From: Yamagishiella unicocca
Lineage: Eukaryota > Chlorophyta > Chlorophyceae > Chlamydomonadales > Volvocaceae
Direction: 5' to 3'
DNA length: 64,000 nucleotides
Assembly (NCBI GenBank): GCA_003116995.1
Contig: BDSL01000032.1
Span: 857,472-921,471 of the forward strand
Every line of letters starts with the position of its first letter. The stretch's first letter is position 1. The position numbers and the translations under genes were made by a program. Positions 31,873 through 46,218 of the stretch are shown one piece after another. The notes beneath the pieces are model-generated. The model was given only the letters and a program-made list of their open reading frames with translations, was not told where the DNA came from and did not search any database.

Positions 31873-34294
31873 TCACAACCCCCCCGGCTCCTTGATCCCA
31901 CTGCCCGTCTCCTCCACGATCAGCTTGTCGGTCGGATACCAGCGCCGAACTGCGCCCATCCGCCACGGCGGCCAAATGATGTGCGTCACGCGCCCCTCCA
32001 GCAGCCCTAGGTGCACCTGGGGGTGACGGCGGGCGCGGACAAGCGCGGGTTGAGACCTGAATGAGAGGCACGCACAGAGCTCCTGTACGTATCCATGGGC
32101 AGGCAACAAGGAAGACCAACGAAGTGCTGCGCACCGAACACAGTGTCGGCAGCAGCTACGCGACAGTCTCACCCACAGCCCGTCCCATTTCGCCGAAAAA
32201 AGCGCTGAGGCGTAGGTGCGGATGCAGGGCTGTACCTGCGGGCTGGGGCACATGGCTCGACAGCCGATGACTACCTACCGACACAATCCCCTTATCTTTC
32301 CATTCAGTTTCTTTAGTCGCAGCCGCACAGCCGAACGCACTTGCCGCGCAGCCATCTACATTGCAGCATTATGCGGGGTGGTGTCCGCCAGTTGTCCACA
32401 GGGCTTGCGCCCCTGTGCCACCACCGGCTGCGTGCTGTGGCGACGCACCGCCCCCCTGCCACATCACTCCAGGCCAGCTATCCCCGCGGGTTGGATAGGA
32501 AACCCGTTGGTTGGCGCTTTTAAATGAAGAGTTGAAATAGCTAGCGAAACGGGGTGCTTCACAGTGCAGCGCCGCATCTTGTCCACCAATGTCCTTCCAA
32601 CTGACCCCTTCCATCAAGTCTGACGCTTCTGCCCTCCGCCAAGTTTCTCCCTCTCCCGCAGCTGCCGTCCCTCCCAACCGCGCACCAGCCGCGCCCCCCC
32701 GGGCTCACCGGTCCATACATGTTCCTGGAGTCACCGCTGGCTTCCGCGTTGTCGCCCTCCACCCAGCAGCGACCCTGTGGGTCAGGGCGGAGAACGGGAG
32801 GTGGGTCAAAGACTAGGCTTACTGCTTGCCCCTGCCGTGTCGATGAGAGCAGTGCATTAGGCCTCTCGCCGGGCATAGTGCGGGTCGCATGTTGAAGCCG
32901 GCAACAGGGAGGGCCAGGCCCGGATAGGACTCCTGCCGTGCGGCTGGGGAGGATGCATCTTGTGAATGTGGGCAGTGCGGAGGTACCACAAGCCTTCCGC
33001 GCAGCCGGAGGCTAAAAAGGATGCTCCTAGTTGGCTGAGGCTGTCCAATGCACCCGAATGAAGGGCCTGTTGGGTTCCAACTAACGTGTTGACATGATCA
33101 ACCAACAACCTTGCTGCCTAATGCACGTGTTGACATGATCAACCAACAACCTTGCTGCGTAATGCTAAGGTCCCCGACATCCCACAGCTCGAGCAGCCGC
33201 ACGGCCAGCTGTGGATCCACCCGTGCCTGCCTGGCCACCACAGCCTGCCTCATCCGTACACCCCTGCCTGCGCACCGCAGCCTGCGACATCCGCACGCCC
33301 CTGCCTGCCCACCCCAACCTGCCTGGGGGATTTTCGTGGGCTTGTTCTTGTCGCCGTCCCACACGATGTCGTGCTCCAGTGCTATGATCCGTTTTACCAG
33401 CTGCTGATGGGGCTGGTCCGGAGCCCTGCGTCGAGGAGAGCCGCACAGGGGGACGTCCAAGAGCAACGTGTTGGGGGCATGAAACACGCCAAACAGCAGA
33501 GGAAGGGCACATGCACAAGCCCTGCGCCCCGTGCCGCCAATGGAGCTGTTGGCATCACCCCTGGCATGGCGTGGCATCTCCTTACCCGCCCCCGCGCCGT
33601 TCACGCGGACGAGGGCCGCGCGTTTGGGCAAGGGTTGGTGAGGCAGAACACCCGAGCGACACGGACACCATGCGACACTGACACCATGCGACACTGACAC
33701 CATGCGACACTGACACCATGCGACACCGACACCATGCGACACTGACACCATGTGGTGTTTAGCGATAGCGTGGAGGACAGCAATTTCAGCAGTGCGAGCC
33801 TGCCATGTGGCAACCTTTACAAATGGATGCACACGGTAGGCTGGGCGCCACCTGCATCGCGCATTCCTCCGTGGGGTCACCGCCCTTGTGGTCTGTGGCC
33901 ACACGTCTGTCGCAGCACATCGGGGTCGCCCTGCTGTCCTTCGGCTACTTCAGTGCTGGATTGGTGCAGCCAACCCAAACCATGCCAGGCGTGGATGCAC
34001 ACATATGCGCTAACCACCAGCACCTGTGAGCGTGCAACCTCTTACTACGCGTAGCACGTCACTCGACATCGATACGCCCGAAGCTCACCATAGCACGGCG
34101 ACATCACCCCGCTGGTACTTGTGTAGCCCCTTGTACGATATCTTTTCGACGAGAACGAGGTCGCTATAGTAGCTGTCCTCGTTTAGAGTGGGCCACATAG
34201 ACTGTCCCTCCACAAGCAGCACGCTGAAAACGGTGTCCGTAAGCGCAATGCCGGCTGGCAGCCACCAGACCAGCTGGCGGAGGAACCCGCCCAT
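31873..34294 (-). CDS. IMP2: Mitochondrial inner membrane protease subunit 2 (IMP2/IMMP2L, S26 family)
   Basis: A signal-peptidase-like serine protease that trims inner-membrane proteins on the intermembrane-space side. Four exons (34294-34089, 33425-33323, 32774-32709, 32016-31873) give 172 residues, close to human IMMP2L (175). An N-terminal membrane segment runs about 8-28. The nucleophile Ser is residue 32 in VEGQSMWPTL, and the general-base Lys is residue 80 in VKRIIALEHD, 48 residues apart as in the family. GRCWVEGDN, SRNMYGPV and GRVTHIIWPPWR complete the fold. Exon 2 appears to end with a GC donor (CAG|GCAGGT), because no GT donor keeps phase and the family junction. Introns 1 and 2 hold short tandem repeats. 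It shares a 474-bp divergent spacer with the BART-domain gene. Confidence 0.92.
33085..33167 (+). repeat. 41-bp direct tandem duplication (IMP2 intron)
   Basis: Two copies containing TGACATGATCAACCAACAAC, with one base difference. Confidence 0.9.
33667..33750 (+). repeat. 16-bp tandem repeat (IMP2 intron)
   Basis: About five units of CACCATGCGACACTGA, one with a C for T change. Confidence 0.9.
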
Positions 34295-34768
34295 TCATCC
34301 GCGGCCCGCCAACGAACTGGCCACCAGGGCGTCAACTGCCGAGCTGGGTCGCGCGATAAAGCTGTGGACAAGTTCCAGCACGGCAATTCCGATGATCACC
34401 TTGCGTTTTACACCGCCTGCTGCATCGGGACCCTGTATTAAACTATGATTTGTAGCATGATGCAATTATTGCCACATATTTGCTTTAAAATATTGTTGAG
34501 ACGAGAGGTGAAGACGTAGGAGGTAGAACACGCAGTCAATGATACGACATCGGCTGCTTACAGTCGTGTATGCATCCCTAAATACGCAATAATGGTAGGA
34601 GGCCGCTGGTTTGCGTGCTTTGAAACCCCTTCATTGTGATGTCGTACCGGTGTGTCGGCACTGGCACGTACCTTGTTCGAAGCAATCAGAACCCACCAAG
34701 AATGTCGATTGGATAACCGCATACTTATATTTCTAAGCTTCTTAAATTGATAGCACTGCTTGGTGGAT
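34295..34768. promoter_or_regulatory. Divergent spacer between IMP2 and the BART-domain gene
   Basis: 474 bp between start codons, notably AT-richer than the flanks from about 34440 to 34760. No specific box was assigned. Confidence 0.45.
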
Positions 34769-35859
34769 ATGGCACCGCAAGCGGAACTTCTCCAAAAGCT
34801 TGAGGTTCGTTCGTTAGGCCGCCCCATCAAAGGTTATTTCCAAAGCCGCGTCAAACATTTCCCTGTTTGCTCCAGGATTTCTTCTGTTCTCCCAAATTTA
34901 CCTGCGCCATTGGCGAATTTATGGGAGAGCAAGCGGGCAAGCTACAGTTTGTTCCGCTTGAAGAGGAGCAACCCCTGCAAAATTTCGACATATTTAAGCA
35001 GTACACGCAGCTCGTGGAGCGGCAGCTGGAGGAGTTCATCCTCAGCGAGGGCCTGTCGGTCAAGGTGCGCCGAGTGTGGCGTGCGCCCGATCATTACGAG
35101 TCGAAGGCGCACTATTGGTTGGCGTGCGGGGGAGCATGCCCAAAGATTTCCATATACGGGTTGGCGCGCGGGGCAGCCAGGGTCTGCCGGGGAGTCTGCG
35201 GCAACAAGTTGGTGTATGTGTTCAATTTGTGTTCCGGGTCCAGTCGGCGAGGGCAGGATGCCGAATAGGGTGGCGAGATGACGGCAGGTAAGCTTGTACC
35301 GCGCTACTGCTGGAGAACATCGATACGTCCAAGCGGACACCCCATGTCATGGCACAACGGATGAAGAGAAATAGGGGGAAAGAGTATGGAGTATCGGACC
35401 CAGCTTGTCATGATTTTGAGAAAGAGACGCCACTTGTATGGTCTGGGTATGGGCTTCGCTTGCATGATATAACTACTAGACCCCCTCCTATAATCCAACT
35501 AATACGCCCCGCTTGCATGATCTGGGTATGGACACCGCTTTGCATGGTATGGTATGGATCCTGATTGCATCATTCGGTGCCAAGCCTCTCCCGTGTTCAG
35601 CTAACCTCGGCTTGCCCTCTTTGGACTTGCGGCCGCATTTGAGCAGGACGTTTGCGAGGCTTGCACCAACGCACAAAACGCGGACTCGCACATGCATCTG
35701 GCGGCTATCGACTACCTGGTTGCCAGCACTGAGTACGAGAGCTTCATGCAGCTGGCGTATGACCACCACTGCATGGCTAGCTACGAGCCGGATGAACACA
35801 CAACCTGGGACCCGGAAGCCGAGGAGGCTGCAGCGCAGGAGGCGGGGGGCAAGTCTTGA
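34769..35859 (+). CDS. BART-domain protein (ARL2-binding protein/CFAP36 type)
   Basis: BART domains bind small GTPases of the ARL2/ARL3 group; relatives act at cilia, mitochondria or tubulin folding. Three exons (34769-34804, 34876-35064, 35647-35859) join in phase to 145 residues. The body matches the family from DFFCSPKFTCAIGEFM through NFDIFKQYTQLVERQLEEFI to FMQLAYDHHCMASYEPDEH. The tail is acidic and Ala-rich. The ATG at 34769 gives MAPQAELLQKLE and a GAG|GTTCGT donor, then a TCCAG acceptor. A TGTAA at 36495-36499 may end the mRNA. A ciliary role is possible in a flagellate alga but is inferred only from the family. Confidence 0.85.
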
Positions 35860-37731
35860 TGGAGGGCCCGGCCTGGGCGCATTTGGAGGCAAAATTGGAC
35901 CGGTGAGGGCGGACCTGGATGACAACTACAGCGTTTCCTGCTAACACGCCACTGACACGTGAATAACTATTTATCTCGTAGACGCCTGGTTTGCATGATG
36001 CTTGGAAAGCGGAAGAGACTAATTACAGCTGTCGATCTTGCAAGAATCTGTTGTGCATGGTGCAAGTCGCTTCCTGGCGCTGTCGCCGTTCATGTCCAGC
36101 AAGCACCTAGCGCGCGCGTGGCATCAAAGTTAGAAAGCAAGCCCTATGGCCGCCAGTTGCTGGGGGATGCCGATGCCAGTCATAGGGAGTAACGATAGGA
36201 TAGCGAGATTGGTGGGGCGCGACTAAGCAGTGTACGTGCAGGCTAGTGGGCCGCGACTCAGCAGTGTACGTGCAGACTAGTGGGAAGCCGGAGCGAGCCG
36301 AGTGATGCTCCTTTCTCGGGCGGGGCAAGTGGGCGCGAGTAGCGTCGCTGTGTAGAGCAGGGTCACGGCGCACAGCGGGGTCTTAGGTTGAAGGCGCCGG
36401 TCGTATGACGCCTGGAGCAGGAGGGCAGCAATGCTTGGAGGAAATCCTGCCAACCGCAGGCACTGCACAGCAGTGAGCAAGCCGGGCCAAAGTATGTAAA
36501 TTGAAAGTAGGTGGAGATGTTCGCGTGTCTGGTTGCAAGCGCGGGCATGGGAGGATGCCCGATGGCGAGTTGGTAGTCAAGTTCGTACAGATGCAGTACA
36601 TTCCATGCAAGGGCGGCGTCAGCCGCTGTTTCTGCATGACGGCCCCCACTTCACGAACCCGCAGACAACCACGGCGTGCTGCAACAGTGTGCACCATATC
36701 TTCTCCGCTGAGGCATGAGTACGTACCAGGATCAGGTCTGGCGATTTCGGTTAGTTCTCCATCTTGTGTTGTTGTACAGGTACCGTGAATGTTCGATACG
36801 TAATGGTGCACAGGGTGGTGCACAGGCTATGAGGAGCAAGCTGGTAAGAGTTCGCGATCTGCGTCGTCAGCATAAAGTTTGCGGCAGGCTGGGTGCCGCA
36901 CACCCATGCTTAAAACATCGCCCCTAGTGACGCCTTGGGCAACAAATGGGCAACACACCTGGCAGGGCGGGGATGCCATACCGCCTTGTGATGCTGGGCA
37001 TTTGCGTCAACAAATGACAGTCGTGGTAGCACCGCGATTGCTGGTCGAGCACTGTGGCGCGCCACCCCTCCTGGGTGCGCCACGGTGCGTTTGTACCGAT
37101 CACGAGAGTATGGGTGTATGGGAACCTCAGGATGGGTGTATGGGAGCCTAGAAAGCATGTGAGCGCCGCGTCAGACTTTTTCCAACGTTATCTTCAATAC
37201 CATGGCAAAGCCCCGTTTCGCGTATGCAAAGCGCCTCGCCGATTGCAGGAGGCAAGCCGTCATAAGCCTGTTTTAGAGACGAGCATACTACCCCTAACGG
37301 AAGCACATGCTCCCGTGCAGCTCCCTCATTAGATCAGACCAGTGCAGCGCTGGGCAGTGCAAATTCCAGCGTTTCCCTTTCCGCTTACATCTCTTTGATG
37401 CCGCTTCGGGATACGATCGCACCCGATGCACTGTGCCAACATCTTAAATATCTTCAGGGAGTACGAAACGACCTGCTTCGGACAGGCCGAGCTGTTTCTC
37501 TAGCCTTTGGGGACAAACTTTTTTCTCCGCAGTTGCCATCATGGCAGTGTGCTAGAATGTCATTAGCTGTTAATTTTCAACCTACAGCCGCATTTTTCTT
37601 AAAATACGCAAGGCGTTTAGAAGAAGCCGTACGTTTTCCCATAGGGCCCCGCCGGCCCCACTGAAGGGGGCCGGCTCAAGCATTTTCCAACCCTTTCCTC
37701 TCTGTTTAGCTGGCAGGAGGCGGCAGTCAAA
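35860..37731. other. Spacer between the BART-domain gene and RPL11
   Basis: It holds the BART 3' UTR and the RPL11 promoter. No other coding exon is supported. There is a 33-bp direct repeat near 36222-36287 (GACTMAGCAGTGTACGTGCA) and a GGGTGTATGGGA repeat near 37108-37145. The last 350 bp are relatively AT-rich, as expected for a strongly expressed gene's upstream region. Confidence 0.45.
36495..36499 (+). terminator. TGTAA polyadenylation signal for the BART-domain gene
   Basis: The first clear TGTAA downstream, 636 bases after the stop. Confidence 0.4.
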
Positions 37732-40449
<2,718 letters not shown>

Positions 40450-40487
40450 GCGGCTCGATAAGGCGACCGTGGCAGAATCTGTCTGTC

Positions 40488-40492
40488 TGTAA
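40488..40492 (+). terminator. TGTAA polyadenylation signal for RPL11
   Basis: It lies 39 bases after the RPL11 stop; the convergent neighbour's signal is about 150 bp away. Confidence 0.6.
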
Positions 40493-40643
40493 CTGGGCTC
40501 CGTGTCGCATGAAGGATGCTCCCTGGCTTCTATACTTGCAATGCATGCTCTGGCGCTCTGAAGAGCACAGCTATCCCAGCTGAAGCAACATCCGCGCCAT
40601 CGGTGGCAGAGCTTTTTGAGCCGACCCAACGCAGTTTTTTGCA

Positions 40644-40648
40644 TTACA
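40644..40648 (-). terminator. TGTAA polyadenylation signal for the convergent membrane-protein gene
   Basis: TTACA on the plus strand, 59 bases past the minus-strand stop at 40707. Confidence 0.6.
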
Positions 40649-40706
40649 TGGGTTACTCTGCAAAGATTACGAGGATAGCGCTGTAGTTGCGGCAGCATTG
40701 GAGAGC

Positions 40707-43700
40707 TCATGGATGCAGCAAACACCTCTTCGCGACGCAATGCGGCATGAAGGTGTGGCCTGCTCTTCCGGTTTTGGCTTCCAGTGCCCAGATAACGGCG
40801 CTGGGCAACAGCAATCCCAGGCTGAGCTGCAACATGCTGATCACTCCTAGGCAGTGCAGGCTAGACCTGCTTCCGAGCAGGGCGCTACATACGCCGCTGG
40901 TAGAAGAGGCGGCCAGCAGGACCGAAGCCATCTGAAGGGGTGCTTGCAAAAAGAATCGCATCTGTACGGGAGGTCGGGGCCCGGGAAACGGGGGGGGCGA
41001 CAAGCAACATGTTTAGGAAACGTAGTGTCATTAAAACAACGGCTGTCAAGGAAACATGTGTCGTCCAAGGTTGCAATGCGCCCTCGATAGTACATACTGC
41101 AAGCCCAATGCACGTTTTATTCCCCACCTGGATGCCTAAGATGACGAAAACGATGAGCAGGCCTGCCAACAGCGCAATGACGCCGTACGATGGCGTCAAC
41201 TCAAGCTTGGTCAACAAACTGTACGACATGAATGTGTTGGCAACGGGCAACACAACAGCACGGTACAAATGGAAAACTGAAAGCACCACGCCCCTGCGAC
41301 GAGGCACACGGGATGGAAAACGGACGTTGTCGGACAGTAAAACGGACAGCGTGTTAGGTTGTCTCTGGTCCAGGGCGTGCGCCCTGACAGCCACCGACGC
41401 AACTATCAGAACGCTGGCGTGCCGTGGCTCGCAAGCCCACTTCAGCATTTCACTTCGGCACGCACGTCGACGACAACAACACAACATGTGGCAAACAACC
41501 TTGCAAATATGCAGCCAAGACGACAGCGACTCTCCTTTCCTCGCAGCCATCTCACCCGTAGTGGACGTACTGCTCGACCCACAGCCAGCGCATCAACAGC
41601 AGCACGACGTCGAACAACGCAACGCCCTGCTCACGTCAGGAGGACGAGCAGGAGGGCCGAGCGCAGGGGTGTCGCCGCTTGCGGGTGGCAGGCATGCGGC
41701 CCGGCACCGCAGCCTCGTGTCGCCAGCCGGTCCAGTCAGCAGGTCCTCACACCCGCCCTGCACCCCCAGCCCAACTCCCTCCAGGCACCGCAACGCCAGT
41801 GCCCTCTGCCGCCCGCATCCACTTCACGCCTTCCAACCGTGGGGTACACCGGTAGATACTAACAGTATCTCGTATTGGAACTAACATAAAGACGCGGTAA
41901 TCGAATGAATGACAGCAACCATGCGAGGTTGCCCCTGCTCGCTCTAGCCCCCGGACCGCCGCCTGAGTGCCAGTTGCAGACCTAACAGTAGGCCCCCTAA
42001 AAGTAGGCCCCCTAACAGTAGGCCCTCTAACAGTAGCCCCTCTAAAAGTAGCCCCTCTAACAGTAGGCCCCCTAACAGTAGGCCCCCCACCTACCATACA
42101 CAATACAATCGCGACCAGCGACTCCGACGCCACCGCCGCCTTGCTGAAGTACACGTAGACGATGACGCAGCTGATCAGGTTGAAGCAGAACGACCCCCAG
42201 TCCATGGGCTCCGCCGCCCCGGACAGCGCCAGGGCGTTCGGGTTCGGGTCAAAGCCGTCCATCGCATAGACAGCGGCGGCGCCGCTGGCGGCCGCAGTGG
42301 CGATCGCGGGCCCTATGTCCGTTGCCGCAACCGCCGGGACGCCGGGTCCTGCCGCCGACAGCAACTGCCAGCTGCGCCCGTCTGCGGCCACTGCGGCGGC
42401 CTGGCCCGATGTCGACGTGGCCAGCAGCGGCCCCGAAGCCCCTGCGCCCGACGTCGACACCAAACATGCGAAAGGCAAGGGCTCAAGCTGCGCGGAGCGC
42501 AAACAGTTCCGCCTCCGGAGGCGCCACCTAGTGCGCCAGGCGTGTTATCACAATGCCGAAGCCAAAGGCTGGGCCGCTAGAGCCCGCAGATGTGGCAGGA
42601 AGGACCTCAAATTACGCACGGCAGCGTGAGGTGGGCGTAACCGCAGGCCCGAGGGGCGAGGGCTGCAAGGACCCGCGGCAGGTAGGTAGGCAAGCCCCCC
42701 CCCACGGGTCTTCCTCGAACCCCCCCTCGAGGGCTGCAGCCCAACAAGCCCGCTACCCGCTCACCCGTGTCGCCCCGCCGCTGCCGGGCTGCCTTGCCTG
42801 GTGACCCGCCACCACCACCACCACATACACCAGTTGGCGGCTCCAAGTCTGTCAGCAGCATGGCGGCCAGGGGATGCGTGGAAGGCGAGGAGATCGAGAC
42901 GGTGTTGGGCGAGCTGATGCAGCAGCCGGTGTTGCGGCGCGCCTGTGGGCGTAGGGGGCGGGTGTTGGTGGTGTTGGTGGGGTGGTGGTTTTGCTGGTGT
43001 TGCTGGTGGTGGGTGTGTGGTGGCGGTGGTGGCGGCGGCGGTGGTGGCGGTGGTGGCGGTGGTGGTGGCGGTGATGGTGGTGGTGGTGACGGCGGTGGCG
43101 GTAGTGGTGGTGTAGCTTCCCGCCAGGGGCGACAGCAGCCGCATGCCGCAGCCTACCGCACTCGGCCCACTACGCTTGTGCAGGCCATGATGGCCAACCC
43201 CGACATGACCTGGGCTCTTCCGCTCAGCCTGGTATTTCCAAAACGACAAACACAAGATGCCCGATCCTTTCCATGCGATCACCGCATGTAGACCGGGGGC
43301 AGGTCCGCCCGCGGGGGATGTTCACATTCCCCCGGGGCACCACCGTCACACCAACAGCTGCCCCACCCCGGTCCCCGCACCCACTTTCTCCACGGACGTG
43401 TCGCAGCTGGGCTCCTCCTCGATGCTGCACCCGAGCCGCGCCAGCTGGCTGGACTGCGTGTTAGGTTGCCAGGGGGAGAGGTCCGCACGGGCACGACACG
43501 CGTGGTGGGTTGGTGCAAAGGGTCAATTACAGCAGCCTTTGGCAGCACAGGCAGGCGCCAGCTCCCCCGCTCACGGAATCGGTACCGGTGCCCGCCCCAA
43601 CACTGTACTCGTCCTGTGTGGGCAACCCTACCCCTACATCCAGTGCAAGGGCGGCTTGAAGAGCAGCGTCCTCTGCTGCCGCCGTGCGGGGCCCGCACCT

Positions 43701-45854
43701 TTTGATGCGCCAGCTGCGCGGCGACGGGCGTGATGATTTCGTTGAGCAGCCGCTGCATCTCGGTGGTGCGGGTGGTGTATTCCAGCAGGCTCGCATAGGG
43801 GGCCAGCGCGGAGGCGAGCAGCCGGATCTGCTGCAGCCGCCTGCCGAACAGCAGGAGGCGGAGGAGGGGCCGGTCGGAACGCAGGAGAGGGGCTCGTGGT
43901 GGTGATGATGGGTTCGAGGAAGACCCGTGGATGCCAGGAAAAACCGTTTAGAACAGACGTTTTGAGATGCATGCTGGAGAACTGGGTTGGTGGTGGTGTG
44001 GTGTGGTGGTGGTGGTGGTGGTGGCCGCGTGGTGGTATGGGGAAGCACGACTGGTTTAATTAAGCGGCGTAGCAGTGCTGAAGGGGTAACATGCTGTGTC
44101 CCTGGCGTCACGTGATCTCCACGACCGATTTTGATCGACCGATTTGACGCCGTGCTTGGCGTACGGGCGGACCGTATTTGTGGCCCACACCGCGCTAATG
44201 GTCGTCCCGTTCCCGTCCCCTCCCGTCCCGTCCCGTCCCGTCCCGTCCCGTCCCGTCCCGTCCCGTCCCGTCCGTCCCGTCCAGGTAACGACCTATTCCC
44301 TGCGGTCCAGTCCGGCACCCACCCCTTGAACACGTGCTTCTCCCGTGAGGCCAGGCACAGCACGCCGCACGGCACGCCGCACGCCAGCAGCGGCACGCAC
44401 AGCATGGATTCCGCTCCCCGGAGGTGCAGCGCAGTCCAGTCCTGGAAGTGGGGGCCCCTGCAGGTGGCGAGGGGCGAGCGAAGGGCGCGGCGCGCAGGGT
44501 TGGGCGAGGTGACCGGGGCTGCGGGTGGGCGCGGAGGGCGAAGAAGCGGAAGAGCAAGTAGGGTACAAGCAATGGGGGGCGCCGCACTGCTGAGTAAGGC
44601 CCATGAGGGCACAGCTCTGTACCCAGGCCCCAAGAGGTGGGGGAGATGCTGGGCAGGTGCTGTCGGTGCTCGGGACGCTTAGCTGTACCCAAGGCTGATA
44701 TCTCCTTTTCATGGACCTCCGCCAAACCACTTATCCCCCCGCTCTGCAGCAGCTTGTCCCCCGGCGTCCAGGGCACCGCGGCGCGCACCGCGCAGGCCCC
44801 AACTACCAAACACGCCGATAGGCAGGTAGCCAGGACAAGCCTGTTGACGACCATGTACATGATTTCTGGCGTTCTGTTGGTTTGTTTGATTGTCGCATGG
44901 TTGGCGACAGTGCCGTACCTTGCCTGTCAGCCCCAAATCTCAGCACCCCGCTCCAGCATGTGCTTCCCTAGATGCGCGCCCGCAAACCCCCTTGATACGG
45001 CTCTCATCCAAATTGGAACTAGCCAACCGCTCCCGCAGCCCCTCCGTGGCTGCGAACGCGAACAGCGTACTCCCTTGTGGCCCCTTCCCCACGTTGTACC
45101 CGGCAGACCCCCAACGTATGTCCAAACGTATGTCCCAAACGTTTCTTCGTGCACGGGTTTTCCTCCCAACCCCAAAACCCTAACGCACTCGGTGCTGAAG
45201 TTGTCAGCAAACATGAGGTCCTGCTCCACAACCGCCGAGTAAAAGGCCGCCGTACAAGTCAGGGGCCAAGCGGGCGGCGGCTGAACCACTGGGCCGCGAC
45301 TGCGGTAGACGTTGAAGGTGCAGCAGCACGTCCAGTCGAGGCGGGGCCCCTTGTGATTTGGGTCATCGGGACTGGTGCCGACGCCGCCTTCTGCATCTGG
45401 TGTGGCGCGGTGAGCCGGGCCGCTGGTAGCTTTGGATCGGCTGCATGTCGGTGATGAAATGCGTCCGGGGGAGCCCGATGGCGGTGGGCTGAGCAGCGAC
45501 TTCAATCGTGCCTGGCGCTGGGCGCCGTAGGCAGCGATGACGGGGGAGGCCGACCTTGGGAGGTGCAAGAGGCTGCAGCACGGTATGGGATGACGGGAGG
45601 CGGCTCACAGATGCCGATCGAGAAAACGGTACCATGCGAATGCAGGCGGCATGTTGGGTCGAGGCGTCACACCTGCAGTTCACGACGCCGGGTACCTCCC
45701 CCTCGACGAATTCCGCTACGCAGGACAGGACTTCGTTCACGTCGTGGCAGTTTGGTAGCTGGCACATAAGCTCATCGAAAGTTCGTGTCGAGCTTCCCTC
45801 AACCCCGGGCTCAGGAATTCGTTCCTCGTCACACATCGGAACACAAGGTTTCAT
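40707..45854 (-). CDS. GAF-like domain region plus polytopic membrane region (one gene or two)
   Basis: No family was recognised with certainty. The N-terminal exon starts at ATG 45854 with TFDELMCQLPNCHDVNEVLS, like the first helix of a GAF domain. Later exons have AESMLCVPLLACGVPCGVLC (44458-44319), the classic GAF core strand pattern, then RLQQIRLLASALAPYASLLE (43839-43698), 43453-43385, 43209-43174 and 42942-42829. Four phase-consistent exons follow (42487-42095, 41626-41556, 41293-41128, 40961-40707) with about five membrane spans, for example CFNLISCVIVYVYFSK and YGVIALLAGLLIVFVILGI. The two parts join in phase if GGT|GTATGT splices to CAG|CTTGAG. Alternatively the GAF part ends near 42483 (reading VAPPEAELFALRAA). 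Exons between 45500 and 44700 are not resolved. A chlorophyte sensor or membrane-tethered regulator is a guess. Confidence 0.5.
41988..42092 (+). repeat. 14-bp tandem repeat in a membrane-region intron
   Basis: About seven units of the type CCCCCTAACAGTAGG, with CT and AA variants. Confidence 0.9.
42955..43125 (+). repeat. GGTGGC/GGTGGT-rich tract
   Basis: GGT/GGC triplets over about 170 bp in an intron of the GAF-region gene. Confidence 0.9.
43914..43985 (+). repeat. Repeat family 2, copy b (GAF-region intron)
   Basis: The longest copy seen: GAGGAAGACCCGTGGATGC, CCGTTTAGAACAGACGTTTT, then GAGATGCATGCTGGAGAACT. Confidence 0.75.
44207..44282 (+). repeat. (GTCCC)n microsatellite
   Basis: About fourteen 5-bp units, nearly uninterrupted. 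Confidence 0.95.
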
Positions 45855-46218
45855 GCTGGCCTATGCCAAGTGTCAGTCAAGCAGCGCGAGTATGACCACC
45901 GCGCTGCGCCTCCGCTTCACAGTCCGTTCCGCGCCTGGCCGGTTACGTCGTAGCTCATGTTGTCTAGTGATAATGCCGAACAAAACAATTGTAAAGCCTG
46001 CCAGCGTTATGCGTTTAGCGGGTATCGAAGCGATCGGTCCCCCCCTTTCCCACGGGTGTGACGTACTACCGGGGAAAATAAGGCGCCAAGCACGACAGCA
46101 TACTGGATGCCTGCCGGTCGCCGTTTCAAGATGTTGCATAGCGTTTACAGCTCGTGACAACTCGAGCAGGCTGAGGCCGTTGCACAGTCACGCTCAGGCT
46201 CGGTGCAAAAATATCAAC
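45855..46218. promoter_or_regulatory. Divergent spacer between the GAF-region gene and the coiled-coil gene
   Basis: 364 bp between the two ATG codons. The leader just before 46219 contains AAAAATATCAAC. No defined promoter box was assigned. Confidence 0.45.

Noticed and set aside
43000..43130. Poly-Gly (plus) or poly-Thr (minus) protein segment
   Set aside because: It is the GGT/GGC repeat inside an intron of the GAF-region gene.
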